Shown: piece by piece, positions 26,224-36,188 of the stretch
Numbering within the stretch: the first letter of the stretch is position 1
How the letters are laid out: each line of letters begins with the position of its first letter
Assembly (NCBI RefSeq): GCF_000743525.1
Contig: NZ_JQGK01000017.1
Span: 1-64,000, forward strand
Length of the DNA stretch: 64,000 nt
Origin: Sulfurospirillum sp. SCADC
Lineage (GTDB): Bacteria > Campylobacterota > Campylobacteria > Campylobacterales > Sulfurospirillaceae
Direction: 5' to 3'
The notes under the pieces: model-generated
Databases searched by the model: none
What the model saw: only the letters and a program-made list of their open reading frames with translations
Told to the model about the DNA's origin: nothing
Position numbers and translations under genes: made by a program

Positions 26224-27120
26224 TTGAAAACCATCGCTATTTTAGGACCTACTGCTTCAGGTAAAACAGCTCTTTCCATTGAATTGGCACTGAAGTATAA
26301 CGCATATAGTGTATCGCTTGATTCACTGAGCATTTATAAAGAGATTGACATTGCTTCTGCGAAACCCTCTCTTGCGGAGCGCCAAGGGGTAAAGCATTTT
26401 GGGATGGATATTCTTTTGCCCAGCGAGCATTTTGATGTCACGATGTTTTTTGAGCTCTTCCAAGACGCTAAAGAGGAAGCCTTGCGTGAGGGGAAACATC
26501 TGATCATCGTAGGAGGAACAGGTTTTTACCTCAAAGCGATGATGGAAGGACTGAGTATCAAGCCTGAAATATCTTTACATGTAAAAGAGAAAATCGATCA
26601 TCTCTTGATGGATTTAGAAGCATCGTATGCGCTTATACGCGCGCACGATGAGGCATTTGCGCGCAAAATTGCGTCCAATGATCGTTACCGCATCGAGAAA
26701 TGGTTGGAGATCTTTTTGACAACAGGTGAAATCCCCTCAGCCTATCTTTTACATGCCAAGCAAGCGCCTCTCATTAAAGAGATTGCCCTGTTTGAAATCG
26801 ATACGCCACGAGAAATTCTTGCGCAAAGAATTGCACTGCGCACGCAGAACATGCTCACACAAGGGCTGGTGGATGAAGTCTTTGGGTTGGAAAAACGGTA
26901 CAGCAGAGCACCGCAGTGTATGAAAGCGATTGGCATCAAAGAGGTGTTGGAGTATTTCGATGGGAAACTTACGTTTAATGAACTGGCTGAGCGCATTAGC
27001 TTGAATACAATTCATTTAGCCAAACGTCAACGCACTTTCAATGCTTCGCAATTTCCACCGCATCCCAAAGGTGATCTGAAGGATATTTTTGACGCCATTG
27101 AAACGCATTTTAAATCTTAA
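26224..27120 (+). CDS. miaA: tRNA dimethylallyltransferase
   Basis: MiaA (298 aa) prenylates A37 of tRNAs reading UNN codons. The N-terminal P-loop GPTASGKTALS, DSLSIYKEIDIASAKPS, VGGTGFYLKA and the C-terminal KRQRTFNASQF region are all present. The start codon is TTG (26224), weakly supported by AAGAG about 8 bases upstream; there is no ATG that would keep the P-loop, so the TTG is needed. A low-efficiency start may limit expression. The palindrome at 26575-26584 encodes SLHVKE. Confidence 0.95.
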   Translation: MKTIAILGPTASGKTALSIELALKYNAYSVSLDSLSIYKEIDIASAKPSLAERQGVKHFGMDILLPSEHFDVTMFFELFQDAKEEALREGKHLIIVGGTGFYLKAMMEGLSIKPEISLHVKEKIDHLLMDLEASYALIRAHDEAFARKIASNDRYRIEKWLEIFLTTGEIPSAYLLHAKQAPLIKEIALFEIDTPREILAQRIALRTQNMLTQGLVDEVFGLEKRYSRAPQCMKAIGIKEVLEYFDGKLTFNELAERISLNTIHLAKRQRTFNASQFPPHPKGDLKDIFDAIETHFKS

Positions 27121-27144
27121 CAACGATAAAGGTAATCTCATTAA

Positions 27145-28563
27145 ATGAAAATAATCGACCAAAACTACATCAACGGCGAATTCAAAAAAATTGATTCGAC
27201 CAAAAGCTTAACGCTGAAAAATCCTACAACCGAAGAGGAAATCGCACAGATTTATTTAAGCACGCCTGCTGCAATGGAGGAAGCCATTCACTGTGCCGCC
27301 ACAACCTTTGAATCGTTTTCACACACATCGGTTGAGGAGCGAATGGAGATTTTACAGCGCATTCATGATGAACTGATCCAGCACGAAGAGAGACTCATTA
27401 ACTTAGCCGTTTTAGAATTTGGTGCAACGATTACCACAACGCGCAGACGCACTAAAAACGCTATCAATCTCTTTTTAGCAATCAAAGAAGAGCTTAAGAG
27501 CTACGATTTCGTTAAAAAAGATGACTACTCCATAACGATCAAAGAGGGCGTGGGCGTCATTGGCGTGATCATTCCGTGGAATGCCAATCTAGCGCATTTA
27601 TGTAGCAATATCGCTCCTGCTATCGCACTGGGATGCACCCTTGTGATCAAGCCCAGTGAATTTAATGCCCTTGAAACTCAAGCATTCTTAGAGTGTTTGC
27701 ACAGAGCCCATATTCCCAAAGGCGTTATCAATGTCGTTCATGGAACAGGCGAGTGTGTCGGTGAAGTGTTAACAAAACACCCACTTGTCAATGCTATTTC
27801 ATTTATTGGCAGTACCAAAACGGGCAAAAAGATTTTTGAAAACTGCTCAAAAACCATTAAACGCATGACCCTCGAACTGGGTGGAAAATCCCCAACGGTA
27901 CTTTTAGAAGATGCCGATTTTGCCAAAGTAATTCCGCATGTTTTAAGCAGTGCCTATAGCAATAGTGGGCAAGCGTGCCATGCAGGCAGTAGACTGTTAG
28001 TCCCCAAAGCGAAACTGAATGAGGTCAAACTACTCCTCCTTGAAACGATCCAAAAGCTCACCATCAGCGATCCAAAAAACGAAGAGACCAAGATTGGTCC
28101 GATGATCAACCAAACCCAATTTAATACCGTACAAAATTACATCCAAAGTGGTATCAAAGAGGGAGCGCAGCTTTTGTGTGGAGGGCTTGGAAGAGTTCAA
28201 GGGTTTGAGAAAGGCTATTTTGTCAAGCCAACCGTCTTTATCTGCCAAGATCAAACATTGAAAATCGTGCAAGAAGAGATCTTTGGCCCCGTTTTATGCG
28301 TTCTACCTTACGAGACTGAAGCAGAAGCGCTCGTTATGGCAAACGACACTCTTTTTGGGCTCTCTGCATATGTCTTTTCAAGCGATGAGACGAAGGCGTA
28401 TGAATTTGCAAAGCAGATACGAAGTGGAAGGGTTCTGATCAATACTGCTGCATCAAAGGCAAAAAACCCTCCCTTTGGTGGCATGAAACAATCAGGTCTA
28501 GGCAGAATGGGTGGACGCTACTCTATGGACGCCTTTTGCGAGATAAAGTCGATACTGTTTTAA
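27145..28563 (+). CDS. NAD(P)-dependent aldehyde dehydrogenase
   Basis: An aldehyde dehydrogenase superfamily protein (472 aa). The cofactor fold holds IIPWNANLAHL and IKPSEFNALE. The general base Glu is in TLELGGKSP (about 247-255) and the catalytic Cys in SNSGQACHAGSR (about 277-288). FGPVLCVLPYE and FGGMKQSGLGRMGG complete the family signature. The substrate is not predictable. It lies 24 bases downstream of miaA and is probably co-transcribed with it, and its stop is 3 bases from the convergent pflA stop, leaving no space for a terminator. Confidence 0.92.
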   Translation: MKIIDQNYINGEFKKIDSTKSLTLKNPTTEEEIAQIYLSTPAAMEEAIHCAATTFESFSHTSVEERMEILQRIHDELIQHEERLINLAVLEFGATITTTRRRTKNAINLFLAIKEELKSYDFVKKDDYSITIKEGVGVIGVIIPWNANLAHLCSNIAPAIALGCTLVIKPSEFNALETQAFLECLHRAHIPKGVINVVHGTGECVGEVLTKHPLVNAISFIGSTKTGKKIFENCSKTIKRMTLELGGKSPTVLLEDADFAKVIPHVLSSAYSNSGQACHAGSRLLVPKAKLNEVKLLLLETIQKLTISDPKNEETKIGPMINQTQFNTVQNYIQSGIKEGAQLLCGGLGRVQGFEKGYFVKPTVFICQDQTLKIVQEEIFGPVLCVLPYETEAEALVMANDTLFGLSAYVFSSDETKAYEFAKQIRSGRVLINTAASKAKNPPFGGMKQSGLGRMGGRYSMDAFCEIKSILF

Positions 28564-28566
28564 CAC

Positions 28567-30963
28567 CTACGGCATTAAATCAAGATTTTGTTGGCAGATG
28601 CTTTTCCATGAGCTGTTATCGTTAATGGCGACGCATTGTGCAAAATACGATTTGGCTTTCACCGCATCTTGCAATTTTAAACTGAGCTCTCCGGCTTGGT
28701 AAAAGAGTCGTATTCTCTCTTTAGGTATTAAGTTTTGAGGCACAAGCGACTCTGCGACACGTAACGCCTCTTCATCTCGACCCAAACGCTTCAACGCATC
28801 CATATAGCTAAACTCCAAGGTTGGGCTAAGGGCTGTGGATTTAAACTTCGTTTGCATCTCACGGCTTGCTTCGGCATACGTCACCAGTAAAAGATCATTT
28901 TTCGCGTCACTCGCCATTTTCACAATCTCATAATAAATATCCAAATTGCTCGCTTCATCAGGATAGAGAATTTTAATACTCTCCGCCAAAGAGGCTGCGC
29001 CTTCAAGGTTTTTAAGTTTGACCAATGAGAAGAAAAGATCGCGAATCGTCTCTAGCCCTATTTTTTCCCTGAGTGAAAATGAGAGGGTTTTAAGATCCTC
29101 TTTAAAGGCAAGGGCTTCTTGGTATTTTCCCATTTTAAAGAGTGCTTGTACCTCTTTTTGTGCCCAGTAGTACCTACTTGCAAGAGCGTTGTCTTTAAGA
29201 TGTGTTGTTGAAATCTCCCTAGCGCGATCAAAGCGCGATACGCGCATAAAGCATTGAAAAAGCTTCTCTTCGTGTTCAGACTCAGTAATTTGGAGTTTGT
29301 AGGTTTCGATCAGATTAACCGTATTTTGACATTCATCTTTTTGAAGCTCTCTAAGTGCCAATGCTTTTGCTGCTTCATAAACCAACTCTTCAGGTTTAAT
29401 ATCAAAGCGATCGGGTACTCGCTCAAGCTCTTTTTGAAGGGTTAAAACTTCTTCAAATCGTTGCTGTTTGAGCAATAATTTTGCTTTTTCTAGCAGTGCT
29501 TTTTGCCCAATCTCATTGTTATATTTTTCAATCAATTTATCATAGTAATTGGCAAGTTTTGTCTCATTGTTTTCGTTCAGTTTAAAAAAGAGTTCATCCA
29601 AACTCTCACTCACTTCTTGCACATAATCACCACTGTTTTTATAATCATTTAAGTACTCTTGATAACGTGCATGTGCCGCTTCTACTTCATTGGCTTTGGC
29701 ATGCCAATCTCCACTCTCTTTGAGTAACAGCTCTCGATTATCGTCTCGTTTAGAGGAATTTTCTAAGAGCAAATCGGTAATCTTCGCCGCTAAGTCATAC
29801 AGATGATGTTCAAAAAGTCTGCGTGCCAACTTATAGCTTGCCTCTTTGTCTTTGAGCAAATAGTGCGCATTGACATTAAGCACTTTAAGCAGATACTCTT
29901 TTGCCTCTTTCATCTTACCCGCATCCATCTGATGATCACTCAAACGTATCGCCGCTTCGGATGCGATGTCCAAATCTTGCGCACTAAAGAGCACATCGAG
30001 GTAGAGTTTCATCGCCTTATCTTTCTCTTTTTTAAGGAAAAGGTTATCCGCATAGAGCAAAATGGCACGTTTGGTAAAAAGACTATCGGGATGTTCACTG
30101 ATTAAAATATCAATGAAATAGTTGGTATCTGATTTGGCGCCACTTTTGATATACGCTTTGGTCATCAACATTAAAACTTCAGGGATATTTTCATCACTGG
30201 CAAACTCTTTGGTCCACCGTTTTCCCACAGTGATAATGTCATTTTCATTGAAAGCGAGATTATCAGATTTGTCTTCACTTTTCGCACTTAAGATTTTATC
30301 CATAGCACGCATCTGATACAGTTCCAGTTCACTTCTGAAAATAGAATTAGGGAAAAGCGTTAAAACGCGTTTGACATCTTTCACCACACTCTCATAGTAG
30401 CCACTCTCATACGACTGCTTAATCTCTAAATAGAGCCCTATGTCTTTACTTTGCGCATAGGAGATCGGAGCACCATTGAGATCAAGTGCGCCGATGTAAG
30501 GCTTTTGATATTTGGGAAATTCCACGGGAAAATCGATCCCATCTTGGACACTTTTTTCTTCGTAAAGTGGTTTTTCTTGAAGAAGAATGGTCCAGTGGCT
30601 GTAAAGCTTCTCTTGAGGCTTCGTTAGAATCTCACTGGTCGTATAAAGGCTCTCTTCTACAGGAATTAGCTTTGAATCGACTTTAGGCTCAATCGTAACG
30701 TAAAAAATACCCTCTTTTTCATAAAAATCAAGCTCAACCAACTTCATTTTCTTCGATTCTATGGGTTTATCAATGGGCCGATTGATCGTACAAATGTAGT
30801 GTTTTTTATCGAGGGCATCCGGAATGGTTTGGCATAAAAAGGGCTTTGCATCCATTACATGTAAGATGGCATAATTCACCCTACTCTCTTTTCCACTGTT
30901 TAAAACAATCTCCAAAGCGAAGAGTTGTACCGATACTAAAAGGAAGATTAAAATAGATTTCAT
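28567..30963 (-). CDS. pflA: Paralysed flagellum protein PflA (TPR motor scaffold)
   Basis: A 798-aa exported protein. A signal peptide (1-16, ending VQLFA) is followed by a beta-rich N-terminal domain (to about 165) and a long array of TPR/SEL-like helical repeats (170-798). Length, layout and location directly after nuoN match C. jejuni Cj1565c PflA (788 aa), which with PflB builds the medial disk of the high-torque periplasmic flagellar motor scaffold. The ATG follows an extended -10 box by 6 bases with no ribosome binding site, so the mRNA may be leaderless. The palindrome at 30855-30864 encodes LHV. Confidence 0.88.
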   Translation of the reverse strand: MKSILIFLLVSVQLFALEIVLNSGKESRVNYAILHVMDAKPFLCQTIPDALDKKHYICTINRPIDKPIESKKMKLVELDFYEKEGIFYVTIEPKVDSKLIPVEESLYTTSEILTKPQEKLYSHWTILLQEKPLYEEKSVQDGIDFPVEFPKYQKPYIGALDLNGAPISYAQSKDIGLYLEIKQSYESGYYESVVKDVKRVLTLFPNSIFRSELELYQMRAMDKILSAKSEDKSDNLAFNENDIITVGKRWTKEFASDENIPEVLMLMTKAYIKSGAKSDTNYFIDILISEHPDSLFTKRAILLYADNLFLKKEKDKAMKLYLDVLFSAQDLDIASEAAIRLSDHQMDAGKMKEAKEYLLKVLNVNAHYLLKDKEASYKLARRLFEHHLYDLAAKITDLLLENSSKRDDNRELLLKESGDWHAKANEVEAAHARYQEYLNDYKNSGDYVQEVSESLDELFFKLNENNETKLANYYDKLIEKYNNEIGQKALLEKAKLLLKQQRFEEVLTLQKELERVPDRFDIKPEELVYEAAKALALRELQKDECQNTVNLIETYKLQITESEHEEKLFQCFMRVSRFDRAREISTTHLKDNALASRYYWAQKEVQALFKMGKYQEALAFKEDLKTLSFSLREKIGLETIRDLFFSLVKLKNLEGAASLAESIKILYPDEASNLDIYYEIVKMASDAKNDLLLVTYAEASREMQTKFKSTALSPTLEFSYMDALKRLGRDEEALRVAESLVPQNLIPKERIRLFYQAGELSLKLQDAVKAKSYFAQCVAINDNSSWKSICQQNLDLMP

Positions 30964-30969
30964 GCGTGC

Positions 30970-30978
30970 ATTATAGCA
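30970..30978 (-). promoter_or_regulatory. Extended -10 box of pflA, leaderless start
   Basis: On the minus strand TGC-TATAAT is followed by 6 bases and then the ATG. Transcription from the normal distance would start at or next to the A of the ATG. The box directly follows the nuoN terminator stem, so pflA can be expressed independently of nuo. Confidence 0.6.
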
Positions 30979-30979
30979 A

Positions 30980-31004
30980 AATAAGGGGTTTTTCGCCCCT
31001 TATT
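30980..31004 (-). terminator. Terminator of the nuo operon
   Basis: On the minus strand AATAAGGGG pairs with CCCCTTATT across a 7-base loop and is followed by TTTTGC. The stem overlaps the nuoN stop codon and precedes the pflA promoter. Confidence 0.75.
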
Positions 31005-32490
31005 AAAAACCGCTAGCGATCACATATTTGGTAATAACCGTTAATAAAGGCTCCACGAAAACAATCGCAAAAATAGTGAAAATAACCGCCACACCCACAA
31101 TGACTTTTAACGGGGTTGAAGCATTGGTAGCATACAGCTTTGCATCCGCAGTAACCGGCTCTTTTAAGAACATGTAAATGACCAGTTTCATGTAGTAGTA
31201 CACCGCAATAGCACTGTTGAGTGCGATGATAACCGCTAAGAAAATAAACTCACTGTTAATCGCAGCACTGATCAGATAGAGCTTACCCCAAAAAACGGAA
31301 AACGGAGGCATACCGGCAAGGGCAAACATGAAAATGCCCATAATCGTTGCCGTTGTTGGCATAATCTTAACCAAGCCTGAAAACTTAGTATAGGGGTGTT
31401 GGTAACGCTCATCCCAAAGATTTTTGCGATGGCGTACAATCCAAAGCATCGTAAATGCGCCAAGGTTGGTAAACATAAAAAGCGTCCAGTAGAGAAACAG
31501 AGCCGTATTGGCTTGCGTTGTTCCAATAAGAATTGCTGCCATCATAAAACCCGCATGCGAAATGGAACTAAAGGCTAGCATGCGTTTAACATCTTCTTGT
31601 ACCAATGCGGTCAGATTGGCTAATGTCATTGTAAGCACAACGGCTGCGTAAAGAATGTGCTCGACCCATACCACACCCGAAGATACCAGCATCTCAAACA
31701 AACGCATCGCAACCACAAACCCTGCAATTTTTGGCACAACGGACATATACCCAGCCAGTGGCGCTGAACTTCCCTCGTAGACATCAGGCGTCCATGTGTG
31801 TGATGGCACCAAGGAGAGTTTAAATCCAAGCGCACCCAGCATAAATACCGTTGCCGCTAGCACACCAATGAGTGGCTCAAAATGACGTGCCATCAGTACT
31901 TTTTCGATCTGATAAATCTCAACACTCCCCGTAAGAGCGTAAAAAATCAGTGCAGACATGCCGTAAAATCCAGCCGCCAATGCGCCCATAGTAAAGTATT
32001 TAATCGCTGCTTCAAAGGCTTTAGCACGGTTGTGCAGCGCAATGAGTGTGTAAAGAGCAAGGCTTGAAGTCTCCAGTCCAATAAAAATCAAAATGAGGTT
32101 ATCGCTGACCACCATACATTGGAACCCTACGATCATAAACATAAAAAGAGCGTAAAATTCTGCCATTCTAAACTCTCTAAAATGACGATGGCTTAACGAG
32201 AGCGGTAAGAAAAGAGCCGAAGCGACTAAGATAATGACCTGCGCAATTATGGCAATGCCATCGACCAAAAGTACATCAAAAAATCCGCGTGCAGGCCCTG
32301 TATAGCCAATCACTGCGCCGAAATCTAAGATAATAAAGAGCACCGTAATCATCGTTAAAAAACTACGATTAAGCCCTTTAACCGCCAAATCAGCACAAAT
32401 AACCGCTAAGGCACCCACAACCAAGATTGCCATAGGAAGAAGTGCAGGCAGATTGAGGCTTGCAACATCAATTAAGATAGGCTCTAGCAT
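31003..32490 (-). CDS. nuoN: NADH-quinone oxidoreductase subunit N
   Basis: Proton-pumping antiporter-like subunit (495 aa, about 14 helices) of respiratory complex I. Landmarks are HNRAKAFEAAIKYFTMG, SHTWTPDVYEGSSAP and the discontinuous-helix lysines in VKRMLAFSSISHAGFM. It is the last gene of the nuo operon and overlaps nuoM by 1 base. A terminator overlaps its stop. Confidence 0.97.
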   Translation of the reverse strand: MLEPILIDVASLNLPALLPMAILVVGALAVICADLAVKGLNRSFLTMITVLFIILDFGAVIGYTGPARGFFDVLLVDGIAIIAQVIILVASALFLPLSLSHRHFREFRMAEFYALFMFMIVGFQCMVVSDNLILIFIGLETSSLALYTLIALHNRAKAFEAAIKYFTMGALAAGFYGMSALIFYALTGSVEIYQIEKVLMARHFEPLIGVLAATVFMLGALGFKLSLVPSHTWTPDVYEGSSAPLAGYMSVVPKIAGFVVAMRLFEMLVSSGVVWVEHILYAAVVLTMTLANLTALVQEDVKRMLAFSSISHAGFMMAAILIGTTQANTALFLYWTLFMFTNLGAFTMLWIVRHRKNLWDERYQHPYTKFSGLVKIMPTTATIMGIFMFALAGMPPFSVFWGKLYLISAAINSEFIFLAVIIALNSAIAVYYYMKLVIYMFLKEPVTADAKLYATNASTPLKVIVGVAVIFTIFAIVFVEPLLTVITKYVIASGF

Positions 32491-34016
32491 TAGTTTGTTC
32501 CTCCTATGGTATTGGCTTTAAACAGCAGCTCTTTGGTCTCTTGCAGCACCGCTTTTTGGTCCATCAGTACGAGCATCTTTTGAACACTCATATCGATCAC
32601 ACTGAGCACAGGTTTGGGATAAATGCCTAAAATGGCAACCAATGCCACTAATGGAATGAGTGCGGTTAACTCTTTGGCATTCAGATCTTTGAGTGTTTTA
32701 TTTTCAGCATGGACGACTTCACCAAAAAAAGATTTTTTATACAAAACCAACATGTAAACTGCGCCCAAAATAATGCCTGTTCCTGCCAATAAGGTCATCA
32801 CCCAACTGATACGGTAAAATCCAACTAACGATAAAAATTCCCCAACAAATCCGATGGAAAGAGGAAGTCCAACAGAGGCCATCAGCATAATGCCGTAGAT
32901 AGTTGCGAAATTTGGCATCACCGAAGCCAGACCTCCAAAATCACTCATAAGCTTTGTATGGCGGCGATCATAAATAACTCCTACCAGCATAAACAGAGCC
33001 CCACTCACGATACCATGGCTTAGCATCAAGAAGATAGAGCCTGTAATGCCCTCAGCGTTCATAGCAAACGTTCCAAGAACAACAATCCCCATATGTGAAA
33101 TCGAACTGTACGCAATAACCTGTTTCATATCTTTTTGCGCGTACGCAATCATCGCCGCATAAATCACCATAATGATACAAATCACCGCCACAGGGATCAG
33201 AAAATAGACTGACGCATCCGGGAAGAGTGGAAGTGAAAAACGCACAAAACCGTAACTTCCCATTTTAAGAAGCACGGCTGCTAGGATGATCGAACCAATC
33301 GTTGGGGCTTGACCGTGCGCATACGGTAACCATGTATGAAACGGAAACATCGGCACTTTAATTGCAAACGCTAAGAAGAAGGCTCCAAAAAGCCATAATT
33401 GCGTTTCAAAAGGCACTTGCAACAAGTACCAATCTGGCAATGCAAAACTCCAAATTCCCGTTGCTTCGTGGTATAAAAAGCCCATATACAAGATGCCCAC
33501 GAGCATTAAAACAGAACCTGCAAAAGTGTAGAGAAAAAATTTGATCGCTGCGTACATACGGTTCACACTTCCCCATGCACCAATGATATAGAGCATCGGC
33601 ACCAATGAGAGTTCCCAAAAAGCGTAAAACCAGATCACATCCAAGATCACAAACACACCCACCATCGTCATCTCTAAAAAAAGCACGGAGATAATCAAGT
33701 TTTTAATCTCTTTTTCGATACTCAGCGCAATGAGTGCAATCATCGTAATAAAGGTCGATAAAATCACTAAGAAGAGTGAAATACCGTCTACACCGAGATA
33801 GTAACTCATACCATAACTTGAGATAAAAGGATAATACTCGACAAATTGATAGCCAGCATTGGTGCTATCATAGCCAATCCATAAAATAATCGAAAGAAAA
33901 AACTCAATGGCACTGACACTAATACCATATGCCCGAATACTCTCTTTAGCGACCAAAAAGCCTAAGAGTCCTGCCATTGCTGGGAAAAATACAAGAAGTG
34001 ATAAAATATGTTCCAT
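32490..34016 (-). CDS. nuoM: NADH-quinone oxidoreductase subunit M
   Basis: Antiporter-like complex I subunit (508 aa). Landmarks are YFLGVDGISLFLVILS-like helix IV (YYLGVDGISL), the conserved Glu in FYAFWELSLVPM, KVPMFPFHTWLPYAH and KDMKQVIAYSSISHMG. It starts 10 bases after nuoL. The C-terminal helix is followed by a charged tail. Confidence 0.97.
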   Translation of the reverse strand: MEHILSLLVFFPAMAGLLGFLVAKESIRAYGISVSAIEFFLSIILWIGYDSTNAGYQFVEYYPFISSYGMSYYLGVDGISLFLVILSTFITMIALIALSIEKEIKNLIISVLFLEMTMVGVFVILDVIWFYAFWELSLVPMLYIIGAWGSVNRMYAAIKFFLYTFAGSVLMLVGILYMGFLYHEATGIWSFALPDWYLLQVPFETQLWLFGAFFLAFAIKVPMFPFHTWLPYAHGQAPTIGSIILAAVLLKMGSYGFVRFSLPLFPDASVYFLIPVAVICIIMVIYAAMIAYAQKDMKQVIAYSSISHMGIVVLGTFAMNAEGITGSIFLMLSHGIVSGALFMLVGVIYDRRHTKLMSDFGGLASVMPNFATIYGIMLMASVGLPLSIGFVGEFLSLVGFYRISWVMTLLAGTGIILGAVYMLVLYKKSFFGEVVHAENKTLKDLNAKELTALIPLVALVAILGIYPKPVLSVIDMSVQKMLVLMDQKAVLQETKELLFKANTIGGTN

Positions 34017-34026
34017 CCTCTGCTCC

Positions 34027-35883
34027 CTAAACCATTGGTCTGTAAACGAAGGCTAAAATGAGTAAGCCAATCATACCAACCACCATCCACCTAAGCATGT
34101 CTGAGAGGTTACCGCTTTGCATTTTTCTGCTTTTTTCACCTGTGGAGTACACCATTTTTGCAATTAAATCCACTGTCAAATCCACCACTTTCGTATCAAT
34201 TTTTTGCCATGCAAAGTTTGCTAAAGCACTAAAAGGACGCATAATATAAAGCTCATAAAGTTTGGGTATATAGTATTGGTTGCTTAAAAGCTTGTAGCAA
34301 AAACGCTCTTCCCATGATTTGGGAAAGCCTCCACGTCGGTACATGTAAACGGCAAACGCAATGCCGCTGAGTGCAATGCCTAAGGTTGCGGCAATAAGCA
34401 GGGCTTCTGTGCCGTGTTCGATATGAATCTCATACTGAGCCAAAAGACGCGTTACAAACCCTTCAAACGTATGCTCCAAAAATCCTGACACAATGGCTAA
34501 AAGCCCTAAAGGAAGGAGTGCGTAAATGACAAACGGTTGCGCTTCATGCGGATGAATGCCATACTTTTCATACTCTTTTTCACCAAAGAAAACGAGCATG
34601 ACCAAACGGAAACTGTAAAATGCTGTGAGTCCTGCACCGATGAAAAGGGCAAACCATAAAAAGTATGCCCCTTCATTAAAGGCAACTTCTAAGATTTTAT
34701 CTTTGGAGAAAAAGCCTGCAAAGGGATAGATGCCCGCGAGTGCTACCGAAGCCACACTCATCAAAATCGCGGTGGCTTTCATAGAGCCATACAAGCCACC
34801 CATCTTTTTGATGTTGAGTTCATCGTGCATTGCGTGCATAACGTTACCCGCACCCAAGAATAACAGTGATTTAAAGAAGGCATGTGTCATCAAGTGAAAC
34901 AGTGCAATCCAATACGCCCCAAGTCCTGCTGCTACAAACATATAACCCAGTTGGGAAAGCGTTGAGTAGGCGATAATGCGTTTAAGATCGTTATTGACCA
35001 GCGCCATTGAAGCGGCAAAAAGTGCTACAAATGCTCCTAGTGATGCGATGGCAAAGCCCACATCAGGAATCAGCGTATAAAGCTCTCCACAACGAATGAC
35101 CAGATACACCCCTGCGGTTACCATCGTTGCTGCGTGGATCAATGCTGAAACCGGTGTTGGACCTTCCATCGCATCAGCAAGCCATGTGTGGAGGGGAAAC
35201 TGTGCTGATTTACCCATCGCACCGATAAAGAGAAAGAGTCCAATCGTTGCGAGGAGCGTAGAATCCATCGTTTTGAGACTCGCAAAAAACTCGTCGTATT
35301 GGAAAGATCCCACACTCCAGTAGATCAAGAAAAGCCCCATAAGCATGCCAAGATCGGCAATGCGGTTCATGATAAATGCTTCATTTGCTGCCCAAGAGGC
35401 AGAGTGTTTGTGGTACCAAAAACCAATAAGAAGCCATGAACAAAGCCCCACACCTTCCCAACCAATGAAAAGACCGACAAAGTTGTCACTCATGACCAAA
35501 ATCATCATCGAAAAAACGAAAGCGGAGAGGTAAGAGAAGAAGCGGTTAAAGCTTTTATCATGATCCATATAGCCAATCGAATAGATATGAACGATGGTGG
35601 AGACCAGTGTGACCGTGACCATCATAATAACGGAGACTTCATCGACCACAAAACCAAAAGGAATTTCCAAATTACCTGCCGAAATCCAGTCCATCATGCT
35701 TACATGTAAAGGACCGTAGGTGTTCACATCGATGAGTAACACAAAGGAGGCAATCATCGAAATCGCAATAAGCAACGAAGCCACAATGCCCGTAAAAAGC
35801 ATCTTAGGACGCGCCGCAAACAAGGCTACAAACAAAGAACTTGCCAAGGGCGCAAAAAGTGCGGTATAAAGATAATTTTCCAT
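34027..35883 (-). CDS. nuoL: NADH-quinone oxidoreductase subunit L
   Basis: The largest antiporter-like complex I subunit (618 aa), with the long lateral helix at the C-terminus. Seen: FIGWEGVGLCSWLLIGFW, QFPLHTWLADAMEGPTPVS (about 228-246), HAATMVTAGVYL and LKRIIAYSTLSQLGYM. The palindrome at 35700-35709 encodes PLHVS, and a near copy (GTACATGTAA) lies at 34339-34348. It starts 2 bases after nuoK. Confidence 0.97.
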   Translation of the reverse strand: MENYLYTALFAPLASSLFVALFAARPKMLFTGIVASLLIAISMIASFVLLIDVNTYGPLHVSMMDWISAGNLEIPFGFVVDEVSVIMMVTVTLVSTIVHIYSIGYMDHDKSFNRFFSYLSAFVFSMMILVMSDNFVGLFIGWEGVGLCSWLLIGFWYHKHSASWAANEAFIMNRIADLGMLMGLFLIYWSVGSFQYDEFFASLKTMDSTLLATIGLFLFIGAMGKSAQFPLHTWLADAMEGPTPVSALIHAATMVTAGVYLVIRCGELYTLIPDVGFAIASLGAFVALFAASMALVNNDLKRIIAYSTLSQLGYMFVAAGLGAYWIALFHLMTHAFFKSLLFLGAGNVMHAMHDELNIKKMGGLYGSMKATAILMSVASVALAGIYPFAGFFSKDKILEVAFNEGAYFLWFALFIGAGLTAFYSFRLVMLVFFGEKEYEKYGIHPHEAQPFVIYALLPLGLLAIVSGFLEHTFEGFVTRLLAQYEIHIEHGTEALLIAATLGIALSGIAFAVYMYRRGGFPKSWEERFCYKLLSNQYYIPKLYELYIMRPFSALANFAWQKIDTKVVDLTVDLIAKMVYSTGEKSRKMQSGNLSDMLRWMVVGMIGLLILAFVYRPMV

Positions 35884-35885
35884 AC

Positions 35886-36188
35886 TTACCCTTTCATCAT
35901 CTGAAGACTGTTAAGATCAACCGAGCCATTGCGTTTGTACCATAAAATGAGAAGTCCAAGCCCGACAGCGACTTCACTTGCTGCAACGGCAATGATAAAA
36001 AAGGCGAAGAGTTGACCGCTTAGATCATTGTAATATTTGGAAACCGCTACAAACCCTACGTTAATCGCATTGAGTAAAATCTCGGTTGAGAAAAAAAGCA
36101 TTAAAAGGTTTGTTCGACGCATCACACCGACAAGCCCAATGGAAAATAAAATACCTGTTAAAATAAAATAGTGTGTTAAGGTGATCAT
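35886..36188 (-). CDS. nuoK: NADH-quinone oxidoreductase subunit K
   Basis: Small three-helix complex I membrane subunit (100 aa) with the buried Glu residues in FSTEILLNAINVGFV and AASEVAVGLGLLI that form part of the proton path. It overlaps nuoJ by 4 bases (ATGA). Confidence 0.96.
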   Translation of the reverse strand: MITLTHYFILTGILFSIGLVGVMRRTNLLMLFFSTEILLNAINVGFVAVSKYYNDLSGQLFAFFIIAVAASEVAVGLGLLILWYKRNGSVDLNSLQMMKG

